Position numbers and translations under genes: made by a program. Shown here in pieces: positions 25,070 through 35,170 of a DNA stretch of 64,000 bases. This DNA comes from Endozoicomonas arenosclerae (GTDB lineage: Bacteria > Pseudomonadota > Gammaproteobacteria > Pseudomonadales > Endozoicomonadaceae), in the NCBI RefSeq assembly GCF_001562015.1, contig NZ_LASA01000052.1:1-64000 (forward strand). The letters are read 5' to 3'. The notes beneath the pieces were generated by a model that was given only the letters and a program-made list of their open reading frames with translations, did no database searches and had not been told where the DNA came from. Numbering within the stretch: the stretch's first letter is position 1; each line of letters opens with the position of its first letter.

Positions 25070-25260
25070 TTTACGTTTACTCTGAGAAGTGAAACACTAT
25101 CGCCTGACCGATCTCATTCTGTACAGTCATTTACCCAATGACTGCAGTTTCAGGCGCATACCCGGAAAACCCTTCCGGGCTGTGGCTAACAAATTAGAAA
25201 TGTCTACGGCCATACAATGCCTATAGTCTAATAATGCCTATAGCTAATAAAACAATATAA
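25070..25260. promoter_or_regulatory. Upstream region of the liu cluster
   Basis: The 303 bp between the glycosyltransferase and liuA hold TTTACGTTTAC (25070-25080), reminiscent of half of a LiuR (MerR-family) operator as I remember it; a hairpin CCCGGAA/TTCCGGG (25161-25179); and a directly repeated AATGCCTATAG (near 25215 and 25233) just before liuA. A promoter must lie here. The regulator is not encoded in this window, and the LiuR reading is weak. Confidence 0.3.
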
Positions 25261-25275
25261 GCAAAGAGACGTTCG

Positions 25276-26439
25276 ATGAGTTACCTGACATTCAACTTCA
25301 ATCTGGGTGAAACCAATGACATGCTGAGAGAGCAGGTCAAACAGTTTTGCGACCATGAAATCGCCCCTCGTGCCCAGGATATCGATAGCAGCAACCAGTT
25401 CCCCATGGATCTCTGGCAGAAGTTCGGAGAGATGGGCCTGTTAGGTATTACGGTAGAAGAAGAATACGGCGGTTCCGGCATGGGCTACCTCGCTCATGTT
25501 ATCGCCATGGAAGAAATCAGCCGCGCTTCTGCCTCTGTAGCCCTCAGTTATGGTGCCCACTCCAACCTCTGCGTGAATCAGATCAGACGCAACGGCACGG
25601 AAGCGCAAAAGCAAAAATACCTACCCAAACTGATCAGTGGCGAGCACATTGGTGCCCTGGCCATGAGTGAACCCAATGCCGGTTCAGATGTGGTCAGCAT
25701 GAAGTTGAAAGCTGAAAAGAAAGGCGACAGATATATTTTAAATGGCAACAAGATGTGGATCACGAATGGTCCCGACGCCAACACCTATGTCATCTATGCC
25801 AAAACAGAGCCAGAGAAAGGCTCCCGCGGAATCACAGCGTTTATCGTTGAACGGGACTTCAAAGGTTTCTCCCAAGCTCAGAAACTCGACAAGCTTGGGA
25901 TGAGAGGTTCAAACACTTGTGAGCTGGTGTTTGAAGACTGCGAAGTGCCAGAAGAAAACGTACTGGGCACTTTGAATGAAGGTGTAGCTGTCCTGATGAG
26001 TGGCCTGGATTATGAGCGGGTAGTCCTGTCAGGTGGCCCCACTGGTATTATGCAATCCTGCATGGATATCGTGATTCCCTACATCCACGACCGCAAACAG
26101 TTTGGTCAGTCCATTGGCGAGTTCCAGCTGATTCAGGGCAAGGTGGCTGACATGTACAGCCAGATGAATGCCAGCAAAGCTTACCTTTATGCCGTCGCAG
26201 CGGCCTGTGATCGTGGCGAAAGTACCCGAAAAGATGCCGCTGGTGTCATCCTGTACTGTGCTGAAAGGGCTACACAGATGGCACTGGACGCTATCCAGAT
26301 TCTGGGGGGTAATGGTTACATCAATGACTACCCGACAGGTCGATTGCTCAGAGACGCCAAACTCTATGAGATCGGCGCCGGAACATCTGAAATCCGTCGT
26401 ATGCTCATTGGCAGGGAACTCTTTCAGGAGTCTCGCTGA
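25276..26439 (+). CDS. liuA: Isovaleryl-CoA dehydrogenase
   Basis: A 387-residue acyl-CoA dehydrogenase. SEPNAGSDV is the FAD/substrate loop, and the catalytic glutamate is in [13 protein letters not shown], the position characteristic of isovaleryl-CoA dehydrogenases (in most other acyl-CoA dehydrogenases it lies near the C-terminus). [11 protein letters not shown] and [17 protein letters not shown] complete the fold. It converts isovaleryl-CoA from leucine to 3-methylcrotonyl-CoA. The 3-methylcrotonyl-CoA carboxylase genes follow after a 343-bp gap that contains a hairpin MITE. Confidence 0.95.
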   Translation: MSYLTFNFNLGETNDMLREQVKQFCDHEIAPRAQDIDSSNQFPMDLWQKFGEMGLLGITVEEEYGGSGMGYLAHVIAMEEISRASASVALSYGAHSNLCVNQIRRNGTEAQKQKYLPKLISGEHIGALAMSEPNAGSDVVSMKLKAEKKGDRYILNGNKMWITNGPDANTYVIYAKTEPEKGSRGITAFIVERDFKGFSQAQKLDKLGMRGSNTCELVFEDCEVPEENVLGTLNEGVAVLMSGLDYERVVLSGGPTGIMQSCMDIVIPYIHDRKQFGQSIGEFQLIQGKVADMYSQMNASKAYLYAVAAACDRGESTRKDAAGVILYCAERATQMALDAIQILGGNGYINDYPTGRLLRDAKLYEIGAGTSEIRRMLIGRELFQESR

Positions 26440-26500
26440 TAGAATCCAATTGCGCCATGCAGCATTGCTCATCTGAGTCTATGTGTAATGCTGCCTGCGC

Positions 26501-26668
26501 CTAGGAGCCTGACCGAGAATAGACAGCTCGGCCTAAAGTACAGAAAGATCGGCCAGATTTTCCGTTGAATTTGATTAAATAGGTCAACTATTCGCACAAA
26601 TCCAACGAAAAATCTGGCTCAACCTACTGAACTTTATGCTCGAGCGCTATTCTCGGTCAGGCTCCTAG
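26501..26668. mobile_element. MITE-like hairpin element, 168 bp
   Basis: Perfect 22-bp terminal inverted repeats occupy 26501-26522 and 26647-26668, beginning CTAGGAGCCTGACCGAG. Inside, 26554-26574 is complementary to a second arm near 26596-26616 with about two mismatches, so nearly the whole element folds into one hairpin. It has no gene. The outer CTAG at both ends could be a 4-bp target duplication, as made by IS5-type elements; that family link is inference. It splits liuA from liuB. A diverged end of the same sequence lies at 39823. Confidence 0.8.
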
Positions 26669-26782
26669 AGCAAATAAAAAAACAAGAATAATAACTCTGA
26701 AACAGCCATGCCCTGATCTGCTATCTATTCTCATTCAGTTCAAGGTCATGAGCCAAAAACGGTTTTATCACAGGCGATCGAT

Positions 26783-28390
26783 ATGCCCGTATTACCATCA
26801 AAAGTAGCACCCGACAGTCCCGAATTCCATAAGAACCGGCGACATATGCAGTCCCTTGTGGATCAACTCAACTCACGGTTTGAGACCATTGCCCAGGGTG
26901 GCAGTGAAAGATCCAGAGAAAACCATATTGCCAGAGGCAAATTGTTGGCCAGGGATCGAATAGCACAATTGCTCGACCCCGGTTCTCCCTTTCTTGAAGT
27001 AGGCCGCTTTGCTGCTGCCGATATTTACGACAATGACGCACCCTGCGCTGGTGTGGTAGCCGGTATTGGTTTTGTATCCGGTGTTGAATGCATGATCGTG
27101 GCCAACGATGCCACAGTCAAAGGCGGTAGCTACTTCCCGCTCACGGTTAAAAAACATCTGCGCGCACAGACTATTGCTGAACAGAATCACCTGCCCTGCA
27201 TCTACCTGGTCGATTCTGGAGGAGCCAACCTTCCGTATCAGGATGAAGTGTTTCCGGACAGAGAACACTTTGGCCGTATCTTTTTTAATCAGGCCAATAT
27301 GTCCGCCAAAGGCATTCCCCAGATTGCAGCCGTTATGGGCTCCTGTACTGCAGGTGGTGCCTATGTACCAGCGATGGCCGACGAAACCATTATTGTCAGA
27401 AACCAGGGTACGATCTTTCTGGCGGGACCGCCTCTGGTGAAAGCCGCTACCGGAGAAGAAGTCACTGCTGAAGAGTTGGGCGGAGCAAAGGTGCACTGCG
27501 AACAGTCAGGTGTTGCCGACCATATGGCTGAAAATGACCCCCATGCACTGGAGCTGGTCAGACGCTCTATAGCCCGACTGAACAAAAAGAAAATCAATCC
27601 CATTCCTGTCGAAGAATCTGTTCCTCCGGTTTACAACCCCGATGAACTTTATGGATTGATTCCTTCTGACCTGAAGCAAAACTATGACGTTCGTGAAGTC
27701 ATCGCCCGGATTGTCGACGGTTCAGAATTTGATGAATTCAAAGCCAGCTATGGCAACACTCTGGTCTGCGGTTTTGCCAGAATTCACGGGCATCCTGTGG
27801 GCATACTGGCCAATAACGGTGTTTTGTTTTCCGAGTCTGCCCAGAAAGGCGCTCACTTTATTGAACTGTGCTGCCAGCGACGCATACCTCTGGTATTCCT
27901 GCAAAACATTACCGGCTTCATGGTGGGCTCAAAGTATGAAGCAGGGGGCATTGCCAAAGACGGGGCCAAAATGGTGAACGCCGTGGCCTGTGCAAACGTA
28001 CCCAAACTGACTGTGATCATTGGCGGCAGTTTTGGTGCAGGCAACTACGGCATGTGTGGCCGCGCTTATGACCCAAGATTTCTGTGGACCTGGCCTAATG
28101 CCAGAATTTCGGTCATGGGAGGAGAACAGGCTGCAGAAGTACTGGCACAAGTGAAGAAAGACAGTCTCTCCAGAAAGGGTGAAACCCTGTCACCCGAACA
28201 AGAAGCGGCCATCAAGAATCCGGTCATAGAAACTTATGAACACAAGGGCAACCCTGTCTATGCCAGCGCCCGTCTCTGGGACGACGGCATTATTGACCCC
28301 GCCGATACCCGGGATGTTCTGGGCCAGAGTCTTTCTGCAACCCTGAACGCCCCCATTGAAGATACCCGCTTCGGCGTTTTCAGAATGTAA
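26783..28390 (+). CDS. liuB: 3-Methylcrotonyl-CoA carboxylase, carboxyltransferase subunit
   Basis: A 535-residue biotin-dependent carboxyltransferase (beta subunit). [45 protein letters not shown] and [18 protein letters not shown] are subunit signatures that bind acyl-CoA and carboxybiotin. Together with LiuD it carboxylates 3-methylcrotonyl-CoA to 3-methylglutaconyl-CoA. Length matches the family. The next gene begins 17 bp after its stop. The 343 bp before it contain the hairpin element, so a promoter between liuA and liuB may be needed or the element may be read through. Confidence 0.97.
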   Translation: MPVLPSKVAPDSPEFHKNRRHMQSLVDQLNSRFETIAQGGSERSRENHIARGKLLARDRIAQLLDPGSPFLEVGRFAAADIYDNDAPCAGVVAGIGFVSGVECMIVANDATVKGGSYFPLTVKKHLRAQTIAEQNHLPCIYLVDSGGANLPYQDEVFPDREHFGRIFFNQANMSAKGIPQIAAVMGSCTAGGAYVPAMADETIIVRNQGTIFLAGPPLVKAATGEEVTAEELGGAKVHCEQSGVADHMAENDPHALELVRRSIARLNKKKINPIPVEESVPPVYNPDELYGLIPSDLKQNYDVREVIARIVDGSEFDEFKASYGNTLVCGFARIHGHPVGILANNGVLFSESAQKGAHFIELCCQRRIPLVFLQNITGFMVGSKYEAGGIAKDGAKMVNAVACANVPKLTVIIGGSFGAGNYGMCGRAYDPRFLWTWPNARISVMGGEQAAEVLAQVKKDSLSRKGETLSPEQEAAIKNPVIETYEHKGNPVYASARLWDDGIIDPADTRDVLGQSLSATLNAPIEDTRFGVFRM

Positions 28391-28407
28391 GGCAGGGAAG
28401 AACAATT

Positions 28408-29193
28408 ATGAGCAACCATCTGATTATTGAAACGTCCAGCCAGGGCGTTGCCAGCATCACCATGAATCGCCCCGAAGTGGGCAATGCTTTTAATGCAGAG
28501 CTTATTGGGGAATTGATTGCAGCCCTGCAGCAACTGTCAGGAGAAGAGACTCGGTTACTGCAGCTGAGAGGCTCCGGCAAACATTTTTCTGCTGGCGGTG
28601 ACCTGAACTGGATGAAGAATTCCATCCATCTCAGCGAGCAGGAAAACTACGACGATGCACGAACATTGTCAGAGCTGCTATACACTCTGAATCACTTTCC
28701 AGCCCCCACCATGGCAGTTGTTCAGGGAGCAGCCTTTGGCGGCGCAGTTGGCCTTATTTCTGCCTGCGACATAGCCATCGGTGCTGACAACACTCGCTTC
28801 AGTCTGAGTGAAGTTAAAATCGGTCTGATTCCCGCTGTGATCAGTGCTTATGTTGCGCAAGCCATTGGTACTCGTCAGGCACGTCGCTACTTTTTGACCG
28901 CCGAAGTTTTTTCCGGAGAAAAAGCTCTGGAGCTGGAATTGCTTCACGAGCTGGTTCCGGAATCAGAGCTGAACAATAAAGCTGAAGAACTGACCCAACA
29001 GCTGCTTGGGAATGCTCCCGGCGCCACTCGGCTGGCAAAGAATATGCTGCATAAAGTCCACAACAGGCCCATTGACGATGAGTTTGTGGAAATGGCTTGC
29101 AGGGAAATTGCCCGAGTCAGGGTCTCACCTGAAGGTCAGGAAGGTCTGGCTTCATTCCTTGAAAAGCGGAAACCTTCCTGGAGGCAGCCATGA
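28408..29193 (+). CDS. liuC: 3-Methylglutaconyl-CoA hydratase (enoyl-CoA hydratase family)
   Basis: A 261-residue crotonase-fold enzyme. The oxyanion-hole segments are GSGKHFSAGGDLNWM and VVQGAAFGGAVGLISACDIAI, and the catalytic region lies in FSLSEVKIGLIPAV. Between the carboxylase subunit genes, the assignment to 3-methylglutaconyl-CoA hydration giving HMG-CoA is secure by context; the sequence alone would say enoyl-CoA hydratase. Its TGA overlaps the ATG of liuD (ATGA). Confidence 0.93.
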   Translation: MSNHLIIETSSQGVASITMNRPEVGNAFNAELIGELIAALQQLSGEETRLLQLRGSGKHFSAGGDLNWMKNSIHLSEQENYDDARTLSELLYTLNHFPAPTMAVVQGAAFGGAVGLISACDIAIGADNTRFSLSEVKIGLIPAVISAYVAQAIGTRQARRYFLTAEVFSGEKALELELLHELVPESELNNKAEELTQQLLGNAPGATRLAKNMLHKVHNRPIDDEFVEMACREIARVRVSPEGQEGLASFLEKRKPSWRQP

Positions 29194-31196
29194 GCGAACA
29201 AAAAGCCATGAATTCGAACAAGAGTCTTCAGGACGTTAAGCACTTCGACAAAATTCTCATTGCCAACCGTGGTGAGATTGCCTGCCGTGTCATTCGCACC
29301 GCTCGAAAACTCGGTATCAAGACCGTCGCCGTCTATTCAGACGCAGACTATCAGGCGTTGCATAAAACACTTGCTGATGAGGCTTTTTACATTGGTCCGT
29401 CACCGGCTCAGGAAAGCTATCTGCGTAAAGACAAACTGATTGAAGTGGCCTTGCAGGCTGGTGCGCAGGCTGTCCATCCAGGTTATGGTTTTTTGTCTGA
29501 AAATGCCGACTTTGCCCAGGCCTGTGAAGAAGCTGGTATTCAGTTTATTGGCCCTCGTCATGAAGCCATCAGAGCCATGGGCTCAAAGAGTGAAGCCAAG
29601 GCGCTGATGGAAAAAGCCGGTGTCCCAATATGTCCGGGTTACCACGGTTCTGATCAATCGGATGAAACCTTGATAGCCGAGGCACAGCGCATTGGTTACC
29701 CCTTAATGGTCAAGGCGGCCTTGGGTGGTGGCGGCAAAGGAATGAGAATTATTGAGCAACCGGAACAGCTGCAGGAAGGCCTTCAGGCTGCTCGCCGGGA
29801 GGCACAGAAAAGCTTTGGCGATGACCATCTACTGGTTGAATCTTATATTGCCCGGCCTCGTCACGTCGAAGTGCAGATATTCTTTGATCAAACAAACCAG
29901 GGGGTCTACCTCTTTGATCGTGACTGCTCCCTGCAACGCCGACATCAGAAAGTCATAGAGGAAGCCCCTGCTCCCAATCTGTCAGACTCCATGCGTAAAA
30001 GTATGGGTGAAGCCGCAGTAGCCGCAGGTAAGGCAATCCAATACCGTGGCGCAGGCACCGTTGAGTTTCTGGTGGACGGTGAGCGTTTCTATTTTATGGA
30101 AATGAATACACGACTCCAGGTTGAGCACCCTGTTACAGAAGCCATTACTCGACAGGATCTTGTTGAGTGGCAACTGGCAGTAGCTGCCGGAGCTTCCCTG
30201 CCACTGACACAGGAACAACTGCAATGTCATGGTCATGCCCTTGAAGCTCGAATTTATGCTGAAAGCCCTGATCACGACTTCCTGCCCTCTTCCGGAAAAA
30301 TAATGGGGCTCCAGTGGCCTGCAGAATCAGAGAATGTCCGAGTCGATACGGGTGTTCAGCAAGGAGATCATATCTCCAGTCATTACGACCCTATGCTGGC
30401 CAAACTGGTTGTCTGGGCAGAAAACCGTGAATCGGCGATCGACCAAATGTCCCGGGCTTTATCGGATTATCAACAGGCGGGCTTGAGTGATAACCGAGAC
30501 TTTCTGGTACACCTGATTAATGAACCCGCCTTTAGAAAAGCCGAGTTATCCACCCACTTTATTGATCAATATCCACCCCAAACCGAATTGGATCACGGCC
30601 AGCTCAGAATCGCACTGACAGCTGGAGCCTTGTATCAATTCAACCAGCTTCAATATAAAGGGTCATTGCCAACGGCCTCCTTCTCTTCACAGATAACACT
30701 GTTCGTGAACCACCAGCAGTATGTTATTTCTCTGAAGCAAGAGTCCGAAGGCTTTAAGGTCATTCTCCCTGATGGTCACTGTCATGCAGACATCCACTGG
30801 TATGAACTGGAGCAAGGCTGTTACTCAGGTCAACTGTCAATCGCCAATCAATCAATCCATTGTCGTGTTGTAGCTTTACCAGAAGCCAGAATGAAAGTGT
30901 TTTTTCCACACTTTAGTGTTGAGCTGAATCTCTCGGGTCAATGTCTGGGCGCCCATGATGGTTCAGAAGCCATGTCTGCCCCCATGAATGGCACAGTGAG
31001 CTCAGTGATGGTCAAAGAAGGTCAAACTGTCAAAGCTGGTACTGCGCTTCTGGTCATGGAAGCGATGAAAATGGAACACACCATTAATGCTCCCTGTGAC
31101 GGAGTTATTGATTCTGTTTATTACCAGGTAGGTGACAGAGTTGATGCCGGGTCATCACTAATGGCGTTCAAGGAGGAAGCAGAAAATGCTGCCTGA
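29190..31196 (+). CDS. liuD: 3-Methylcrotonyl-CoA carboxylase, biotin carboxylase/BCCP subunit
   Basis: A 668-residue alpha subunit. The biotin carboxylase domain runs from about residue 12 to 460 (KILIANRGEIACRVIRTARK; ATP-grasp GGGGKGMRI; EMNTRLQVEHPVTE). A linker domain follows, and the biotinyl domain is at the C-terminus with EAMKMEH, where K627 carries biotin. It carboxylates its own biotin with bicarbonate and ATP for transfer by LiuB. It starts at the ATG overlapping liuC and overlaps the next gene by 11 bp, all signs of tight coupling. Confidence 0.97.
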   Translation: MSEQKAMNSNKSLQDVKHFDKILIANRGEIACRVIRTARKLGIKTVAVYSDADYQALHKTLADEAFYIGPSPAQESYLRKDKLIEVALQAGAQAVHPGYGFLSENADFAQACEEAGIQFIGPRHEAIRAMGSKSEAKALMEKAGVPICPGYHGSDQSDETLIAEAQRIGYPLMVKAALGGGGKGMRIIEQPEQLQEGLQAARREAQKSFGDDHLLVESYIARPRHVEVQIFFDQTNQGVYLFDRDCSLQRRHQKVIEEAPAPNLSDSMRKSMGEAAVAAGKAIQYRGAGTVEFLVDGERFYFMEMNTRLQVEHPVTEAITRQDLVEWQLAVAAGASLPLTQEQLQCHGHALEARIYAESPDHDFLPSSGKIMGLQWPAESENVRVDTGVQQGDHISSHYDPMLAKLVVWAENRESAIDQMSRALSDYQQAGLSDNRDFLVHLINEPAFRKAELSTHFIDQYPPQTELDHGQLRIALTAGALYQFNQLQYKGSLPTASFSSQITLFVNHQQYVISLKQESEGFKVILPDGHCHADIHWYELEQGCYSGQLSIANQSIHCRVVALPEARMKVFFPHFSVELNLSGQCLGAHDGSEAMSAPMNGTVSSVMVKEGQTVKAGTALLVMEAMKMEHTINAPCDGVIDSVYYQVGDRVDAGSSLMAFKEEAENAA

Positions 31197-32079
31197 ATCG
31201 GTTCGCATTGTAGAGGTTGGAGCCCGTGATGGGCTCCAGAACCTGCCAACTCCCGCTTCTGTGGAAGTGAGAGCACAGCTGGTCAATATGCTGGCTCAGT
31301 CAGGACTGAGACATATTGAGACCGGTAGTTTTGTGTCACCAAAGTATGTCCCACAAATGGCGGGTTCCGATCAGGTTTTCCAGTCTGTTGAAAAAAAGAA
31401 TGGTGTCGTTTACGCAGCTCTGACTCCAAACCTGAGAGGCATGGAAGATGCCCTGAGTTCAGGAGCGGATGAGGCAGCAGTGTTTGCCTCAGCCTCAGAA
31501 GGATTCAGCCAGAAAAACATTAACTGTTCCATCGCAGAGAGTCTGAAACGCTTTGAACCGGTTATGGCCCTGGCACAACAGCATAATATTCCTGTCAGAG
31601 GTTATGTGTCCTGCATCATCAGCTGTCCTTACGATGGCATCACTGCCCCTCTGCAAGTCGCTGAAGTGACTCGAGAGCTGTATCAGATGGGCTGCTATGA
31701 AGTATCTCTTGGCGACACCATCGGCACCGGCACGCCTGTGAAAGTCAAAAAAGTATTGGAAGCCTGCACTAAGGATGTTCCCATGGAGCACCTTGCGGCT
31801 CATTTTCATAATACTTACGGGCAAGCATTGGCCAACATCTATGCTTCTCTGGAAGAAGGGCTGTCGGTGGTTGATTCAGCAGTTGCCGGACTGGGTGGCT
31901 GCCCATACGCCCCCGGTGCGTCAGGCAATGTGGCAACAGAAGATGTGCTCTATCTGATGGAAGGCCTGAACATAAAAACCGGCGTTGCAATGGACAAGCT
32001 ACTGGAAGCAGCTACATTCATTTGCGGGCAGCTGGGCATAGAATCCCGCTCAAATGCAGGGCTGGCTTTAGGAGCCTGA
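31186..32079 (+). CDS. liuE: Hydroxymethylglutaryl-CoA lyase
   Basis: A 297-residue DRE-TIM metallolyase. VRIVEVGARDGLQN is the N-terminal signature with the catalytic Arg and metal-binding Asp, HFHNTYGQALANIY has the metal-binding histidines, and GLGGCPYAPGASGNVATEDV carries the flexible-loop Cys. It cleaves HMG-CoA to acetyl-CoA and acetoacetate, the last step of the leucine branch. It overlaps liuD by 11 bp. Confidence 0.97.
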   Translation: MLPESVRIVEVGARDGLQNLPTPASVEVRAQLVNMLAQSGLRHIETGSFVSPKYVPQMAGSDQVFQSVEKKNGVVYAALTPNLRGMEDALSSGADEAAVFASASEGFSQKNINCSIAESLKRFEPVMALAQQHNIPVRGYVSCIISCPYDGITAPLQVAEVTRELYQMGCYEVSLGDTIGTGTPVKVKKVLEACTKDVPMEHLAAHFHNTYGQALANIYASLEEGLSVVDSAVAGLGGCPYAPGASGNVATEDVLYLMEGLNIKTGVAMDKLLEAATFICGQLGIESRSNAGLALGA

Positions 32080-32131
32080 CTCAGGTGCTCATTGGTCACA
32101 TACTTCAAGAACAATAACTCAGGATCAGAAT

Positions 32132-34072
32132 ATGACGCAGCTCTGGGCACCTGATGAAAGCCGGGTGCAATCTTCAAACCTCACTGCATTTATTCAGAAG
32201 GTTAACGGTAACACGTCGCAACACCTTTCCGACTATCACGAACTCTATGACTGGAGCATTCGTGATCGATACGCTTTCTGGCAAACCCTGAGTGAGTTTG
32301 CCGATATTCGTTTTCATGACCAGCCTTCCGATGTCTGTATTGACGATAAAATGCCGGGGGCTCAATGGTTTCCTGACTCAACCCTCAACTATGCAGAACA
32401 CCTTCTTCGCCATAACAGTGACAAAGCCGCACTTGTTTTTCGCAGAGAAGACGGCCTTCGTCAAAGTCTGACGTACCATCAGTTACATAACGCAGTGGCT
32501 GAAGCTCAAGCCGGTCTCATTGCTGCAGGTGTCGGTAAGGGCGATAGAGTTGCTGCATTTATGCCTAACTGTCAGGAAACAGTGGTTATGATGCTGGCGA
32601 CCACAGCGTTAGGAGCCATCTGGTCTTCCTGTTCACCGGACTTTGGTATTCAAGGTGTACTGGATCGTTTTGGTCAGATTAATCCCAAGGTTCTGCTCTG
32701 TGTGGACGGTTATCTTTACGGCGGAAAACCGATTAACTGCCTGGAAAAAATCAAAGCCATTCAGAGCCAGATCCCTGCCATTGAACAGACTGTCATTGTT
32801 CCTTTTTTAAATGACAGCCCTGAACTTGATGGGTTAACCAATGCATATTGGTACAACGACTTTTGCAAAGAAAATGATTGTCCACAGTTCATCCCGGTAG
32901 CTTTCAATCATCCGCTGTTCATTATGTATTCGTCCGGCACCACCGGTGCTCCCAAATGCATTGTGCATGGTCATGGCGGTACTTTGCTACAGCACTTGAA
33001 AGAACTGTCGCTGCACTCGGACATTAAACCGGAAGATACAGTTTTCTATTTCTCTACCTGTGGCTGGATGATGTGGAATTGGCTGGTCTCATCCCTCGCT
33101 CTGGGCGCCACTGTAGTCCTCTATGATGGCTCTCCATTCCACCCTGAGCCCAAAAGCCTTATGGATATGGCAGAGGAAGAAGGCATCAGTATTTTTGGAA
33201 CCAGTGCGAAATACATTGCCGCTTTGGAAAAAGCCGGTGTTAAACCGGTTGAATCTCACTCTCTTCCCAGACTGAAAGCCATACTTTCAACGGGTTCTCC
33301 TCTACTGCATGAAAGCTTTGATTACGTTTACAGAGACATCAAGCAGGACATCTGCTTGTCGTCTATTTCCGGCGGTACTGACATCGTCTCTTGCTTTGCC
33401 CTGGGCTGCCCTATTCTTCCGGTCTACAAAGGCGAACTGCAATGTCGAGGTCTGGGCATGGCAGTGGAATTTGTGAACACCGAAGGCAAAGCGTTGCAGG
33501 AAGAGAAAGGCGAGCTGGTTTGTCAGGCTAGTTTTCCCTCCATGCCCATTGGCTTCTGGAACGATCCTGAAGGCGAAAAGTATCAGAACGCTTATTTTAA
33601 CCAGTTCCCTGGTATCTGGGCTCATGGTGACTTTGGTGAGTTGACGGCCCATCAGGGGGTTATCATCCATGGTCGTGCTGATGCTGTACTTAATCCCGGA
33701 GGTGTGAGGATAGGTACGGCTGAAATCTATCGACAGGTTGAAAAAGTAGAGTCTGTTCTGGAAAGCATTGCCATTGGACAGGAATGGGAGGGTGATGTTC
33801 GGGTGGTTCTTTTCGTTAAACTGCGAGAAGGCGAAACACTGAATGACAGCCTGATCAGCGAGATCAAACAAACCATTCGGGCCAATACCACGCCCCGCCA
33901 TGTGCCTGCTGTTATCCTGCAAACACCTGATATTCCCAGAACCATCAGCGGCAAGATTGTCGAGCTGGCTGTTCGTGATGTGGTGCACGGCAAAGCAGTG
34001 GCCAATACCGATGCATTGGCCAACCCTGAAGCCCTGGATTATTTCCGCAACCGACCAGAGTTGAAGGGGTAG
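32132..34072 (+). CDS. aacS: Acetoacetyl-CoA synthetase
   Basis: A 646-residue acyl-adenylating enzyme. The N-terminal cap is present, FIMYSSGTTGAPKCIVHGHGG is the ATP/AMP loop, LSSISGGTDIVSCF is the acyl-CoA synthetase motif, and IPRTISGKIVELAVRD has the conserved catalytic Lys near the C-terminus. Length matches AacS. It activates the acetoacetate released by HMG-CoA lyase, so placing it directly after liuE closes the leucine pathway at acetoacetyl-CoA. It is 52 bp after liuE and ends before a terminator. Confidence 0.95.
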   Translation: MTQLWAPDESRVQSSNLTAFIQKVNGNTSQHLSDYHELYDWSIRDRYAFWQTLSEFADIRFHDQPSDVCIDDKMPGAQWFPDSTLNYAEHLLRHNSDKAALVFRREDGLRQSLTYHQLHNAVAEAQAGLIAAGVGKGDRVAAFMPNCQETVVMMLATTALGAIWSSCSPDFGIQGVLDRFGQINPKVLLCVDGYLYGGKPINCLEKIKAIQSQIPAIEQTVIVPFLNDSPELDGLTNAYWYNDFCKENDCPQFIPVAFNHPLFIMYSSGTTGAPKCIVHGHGGTLLQHLKELSLHSDIKPEDTVFYFSTCGWMMWNWLVSSLALGATVVLYDGSPFHPEPKSLMDMAEEEGISIFGTSAKYIAALEKAGVKPVESHSLPRLKAILSTGSPLLHESFDYVYRDIKQDICLSSISGGTDIVSCFALGCPILPVYKGELQCRGLGMAVEFVNTEGKALQEEKGELVCQASFPSMPIGFWNDPEGEKYQNAYFNQFPGIWAHGDFGELTAHQGVIIHGRADAVLNPGGVRIGTAEIYRQVEKVESVLESIAIGQEWEGDVRVVLFVKLREGETLNDSLISEIKQTIRANTTPRHVPAVILQTPDIPRTISGKIVELAVRDVVHGKAVANTDALANPEALDYFRNRPELKG

Positions 34073-34078
34073 AAGTTC

Positions 34079-34106
34079 GAGCCGCCATGATGGCGGCTCT
34101 TCTGTT
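34079..34106. terminator. Bidirectional terminator after aacS
   Basis: GAGCCGCC and GGCGGCTC form a GC-rich 8-bp stem around ATGAT, followed by TTCTGTTT on the plus strand. It lies in the 33-bp gap between convergent aacS and the hemerythrin gene. Confidence 0.8.
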
Positions 34107-34690
34107 TAATGAACCTTTGAAACGACGGGGTCAACCGGAGCGCCCACTACAAACTGATAAAGGTTTTCATAGGATTCCCAGACATGGGAGCCAAACAGTG
34201 GGTCAGGAGTATCCTTCAGAGTTTCACTCACCAGCGCAAAATCTTCTTCCGTGAGAATATTTTTCATGGCTGGAATGAGCACCCTGTTTTCCTTACGGAT
34301 ATGCGACCGTTGCAACTCAACGTACTTCTGATAATCCGCTAATAACTGGTTTACAGGGATCACCTGATCGCGGGTCAGAGCGCTGAAACGCTCAATCAGG
34401 CTAGTGGTCAGCTGGTGAATTTCTTCGTGCTCAGCTTCAACTTCTTCTATGGCTGCGCGCTGCTTAGCGTCTGTCAGCCTGGGGCGTAATCTTGATAAGA
34501 GACGGGTTTCGAGGGGATGGTGGAAGCTGTCTGGATAATTATGCAGGTAATCCAGAGCATCCAGGATCAGCCAGACTTTAGGGGTGTGCTCACTGTCATC
34601 CCTGTAGCCAGACATTTCATGATCCAGGCAGTCGAGCAAACGTAACAAATGCTCATGATCCTGAACTATTCTTTCGATCAACAACGACAT
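34106..34690 (-). CDS. Hemerythrin-domain protein
   Basis: A 194-residue four-helix protein with hemerythrin-like histidines: QDHEHLLRLLD (helix 1), HNYPDSFHHPLE (HxxxE-type di-iron ligands), EHEEIHQL, and LQRSHIRKENRVLIP near the end. Members bind oxygen or iron, or repair iron-sulfur centres. It is single and convergent with aacS. The 480 bp upstream, shared with the plus-strand dehydrogenase gene, contains an FNR-like site at 34981. An oxygen- or nitrosative-stress role is inferred. Confidence 0.88.
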   Translation of the reverse strand: MSLLIERIVQDHEHLLRLLDCLDHEMSGYRDDSEHTPKVWLILDALDYLHNYPDSFHHPLETRLLSRLRPRLTDAKQRAAIEEVEAEHEEIHQLTTSLIERFSALTRDQVIPVNQLLADYQKYVELQRSHIRKENRVLIPAMKNILTEEDFALVSETLKDTPDPLFGSHVWESYENLYQFVVGAPVDPVVSKVH

Positions 34691-34980
34691 GGCACTCTTC
34701 CTCTTTTGTTCTTCTTATTATGAAATGCCGGCCCTTAAAGAAGGCTTAACAGCCTCTTAATAGCCTGCATTCCTGCCCATGGCTGTGTAGAGTCATGGAG
34801 ATGTAAACGCTCTCACAACGAGAAAGCTAACACCATTCTATTTACAGAATGTTTCCATTCGGCTCTTCCATGCCTCACTTCAGCTTCAATTTTTTATGTC
34901 AGTTCACCCAGAGTGTATCTGAGTAGTTATCTAGATTAACTGCATACTGCCCAAGACCAAAAGTCCTTGAGTAAGATATG

Positions 34981-34994
34981 TTGATTCAGGTCAA
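34981..34994. promoter_or_regulatory. FNR/Anr-like site
   Basis: TTGATTCAGGTCAA matches the FNR/Anr consensus TTGAT-N4-ATCAA with one mismatch. It lies in the 480-bp gap between the hemerythrin and mmsA genes, 177 bp before mmsA and 290 bp from the hemerythrin start. The rest of the gap shows no gene. A single such match can occur by chance. Confidence 0.35.
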
Positions 34995-35170
34995 GATTCT
35001 CAGTCATACTCTCAATACAGGACAACTCAGTTGCCGTCGAAACATGACAGCAGCGGGTAGCAATGTGAGATAACTCATCTCTTCATGCAGAGGCCGATTT
35101 CCCGTAACCTTAAAAAGGTACTGGTTTCACTCTGAATAATAAAAAATAATGTACTGTAAGGAGCCCTGAC

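Noticed and set aside
25161-25179. CCCGGAA/TTCCGGG hairpin as the glycosyltransferase terminator
   Set aside because: It is nearly 190 bp past the stop and has no T-run, so I list it only as part of the upstream region of liuA.
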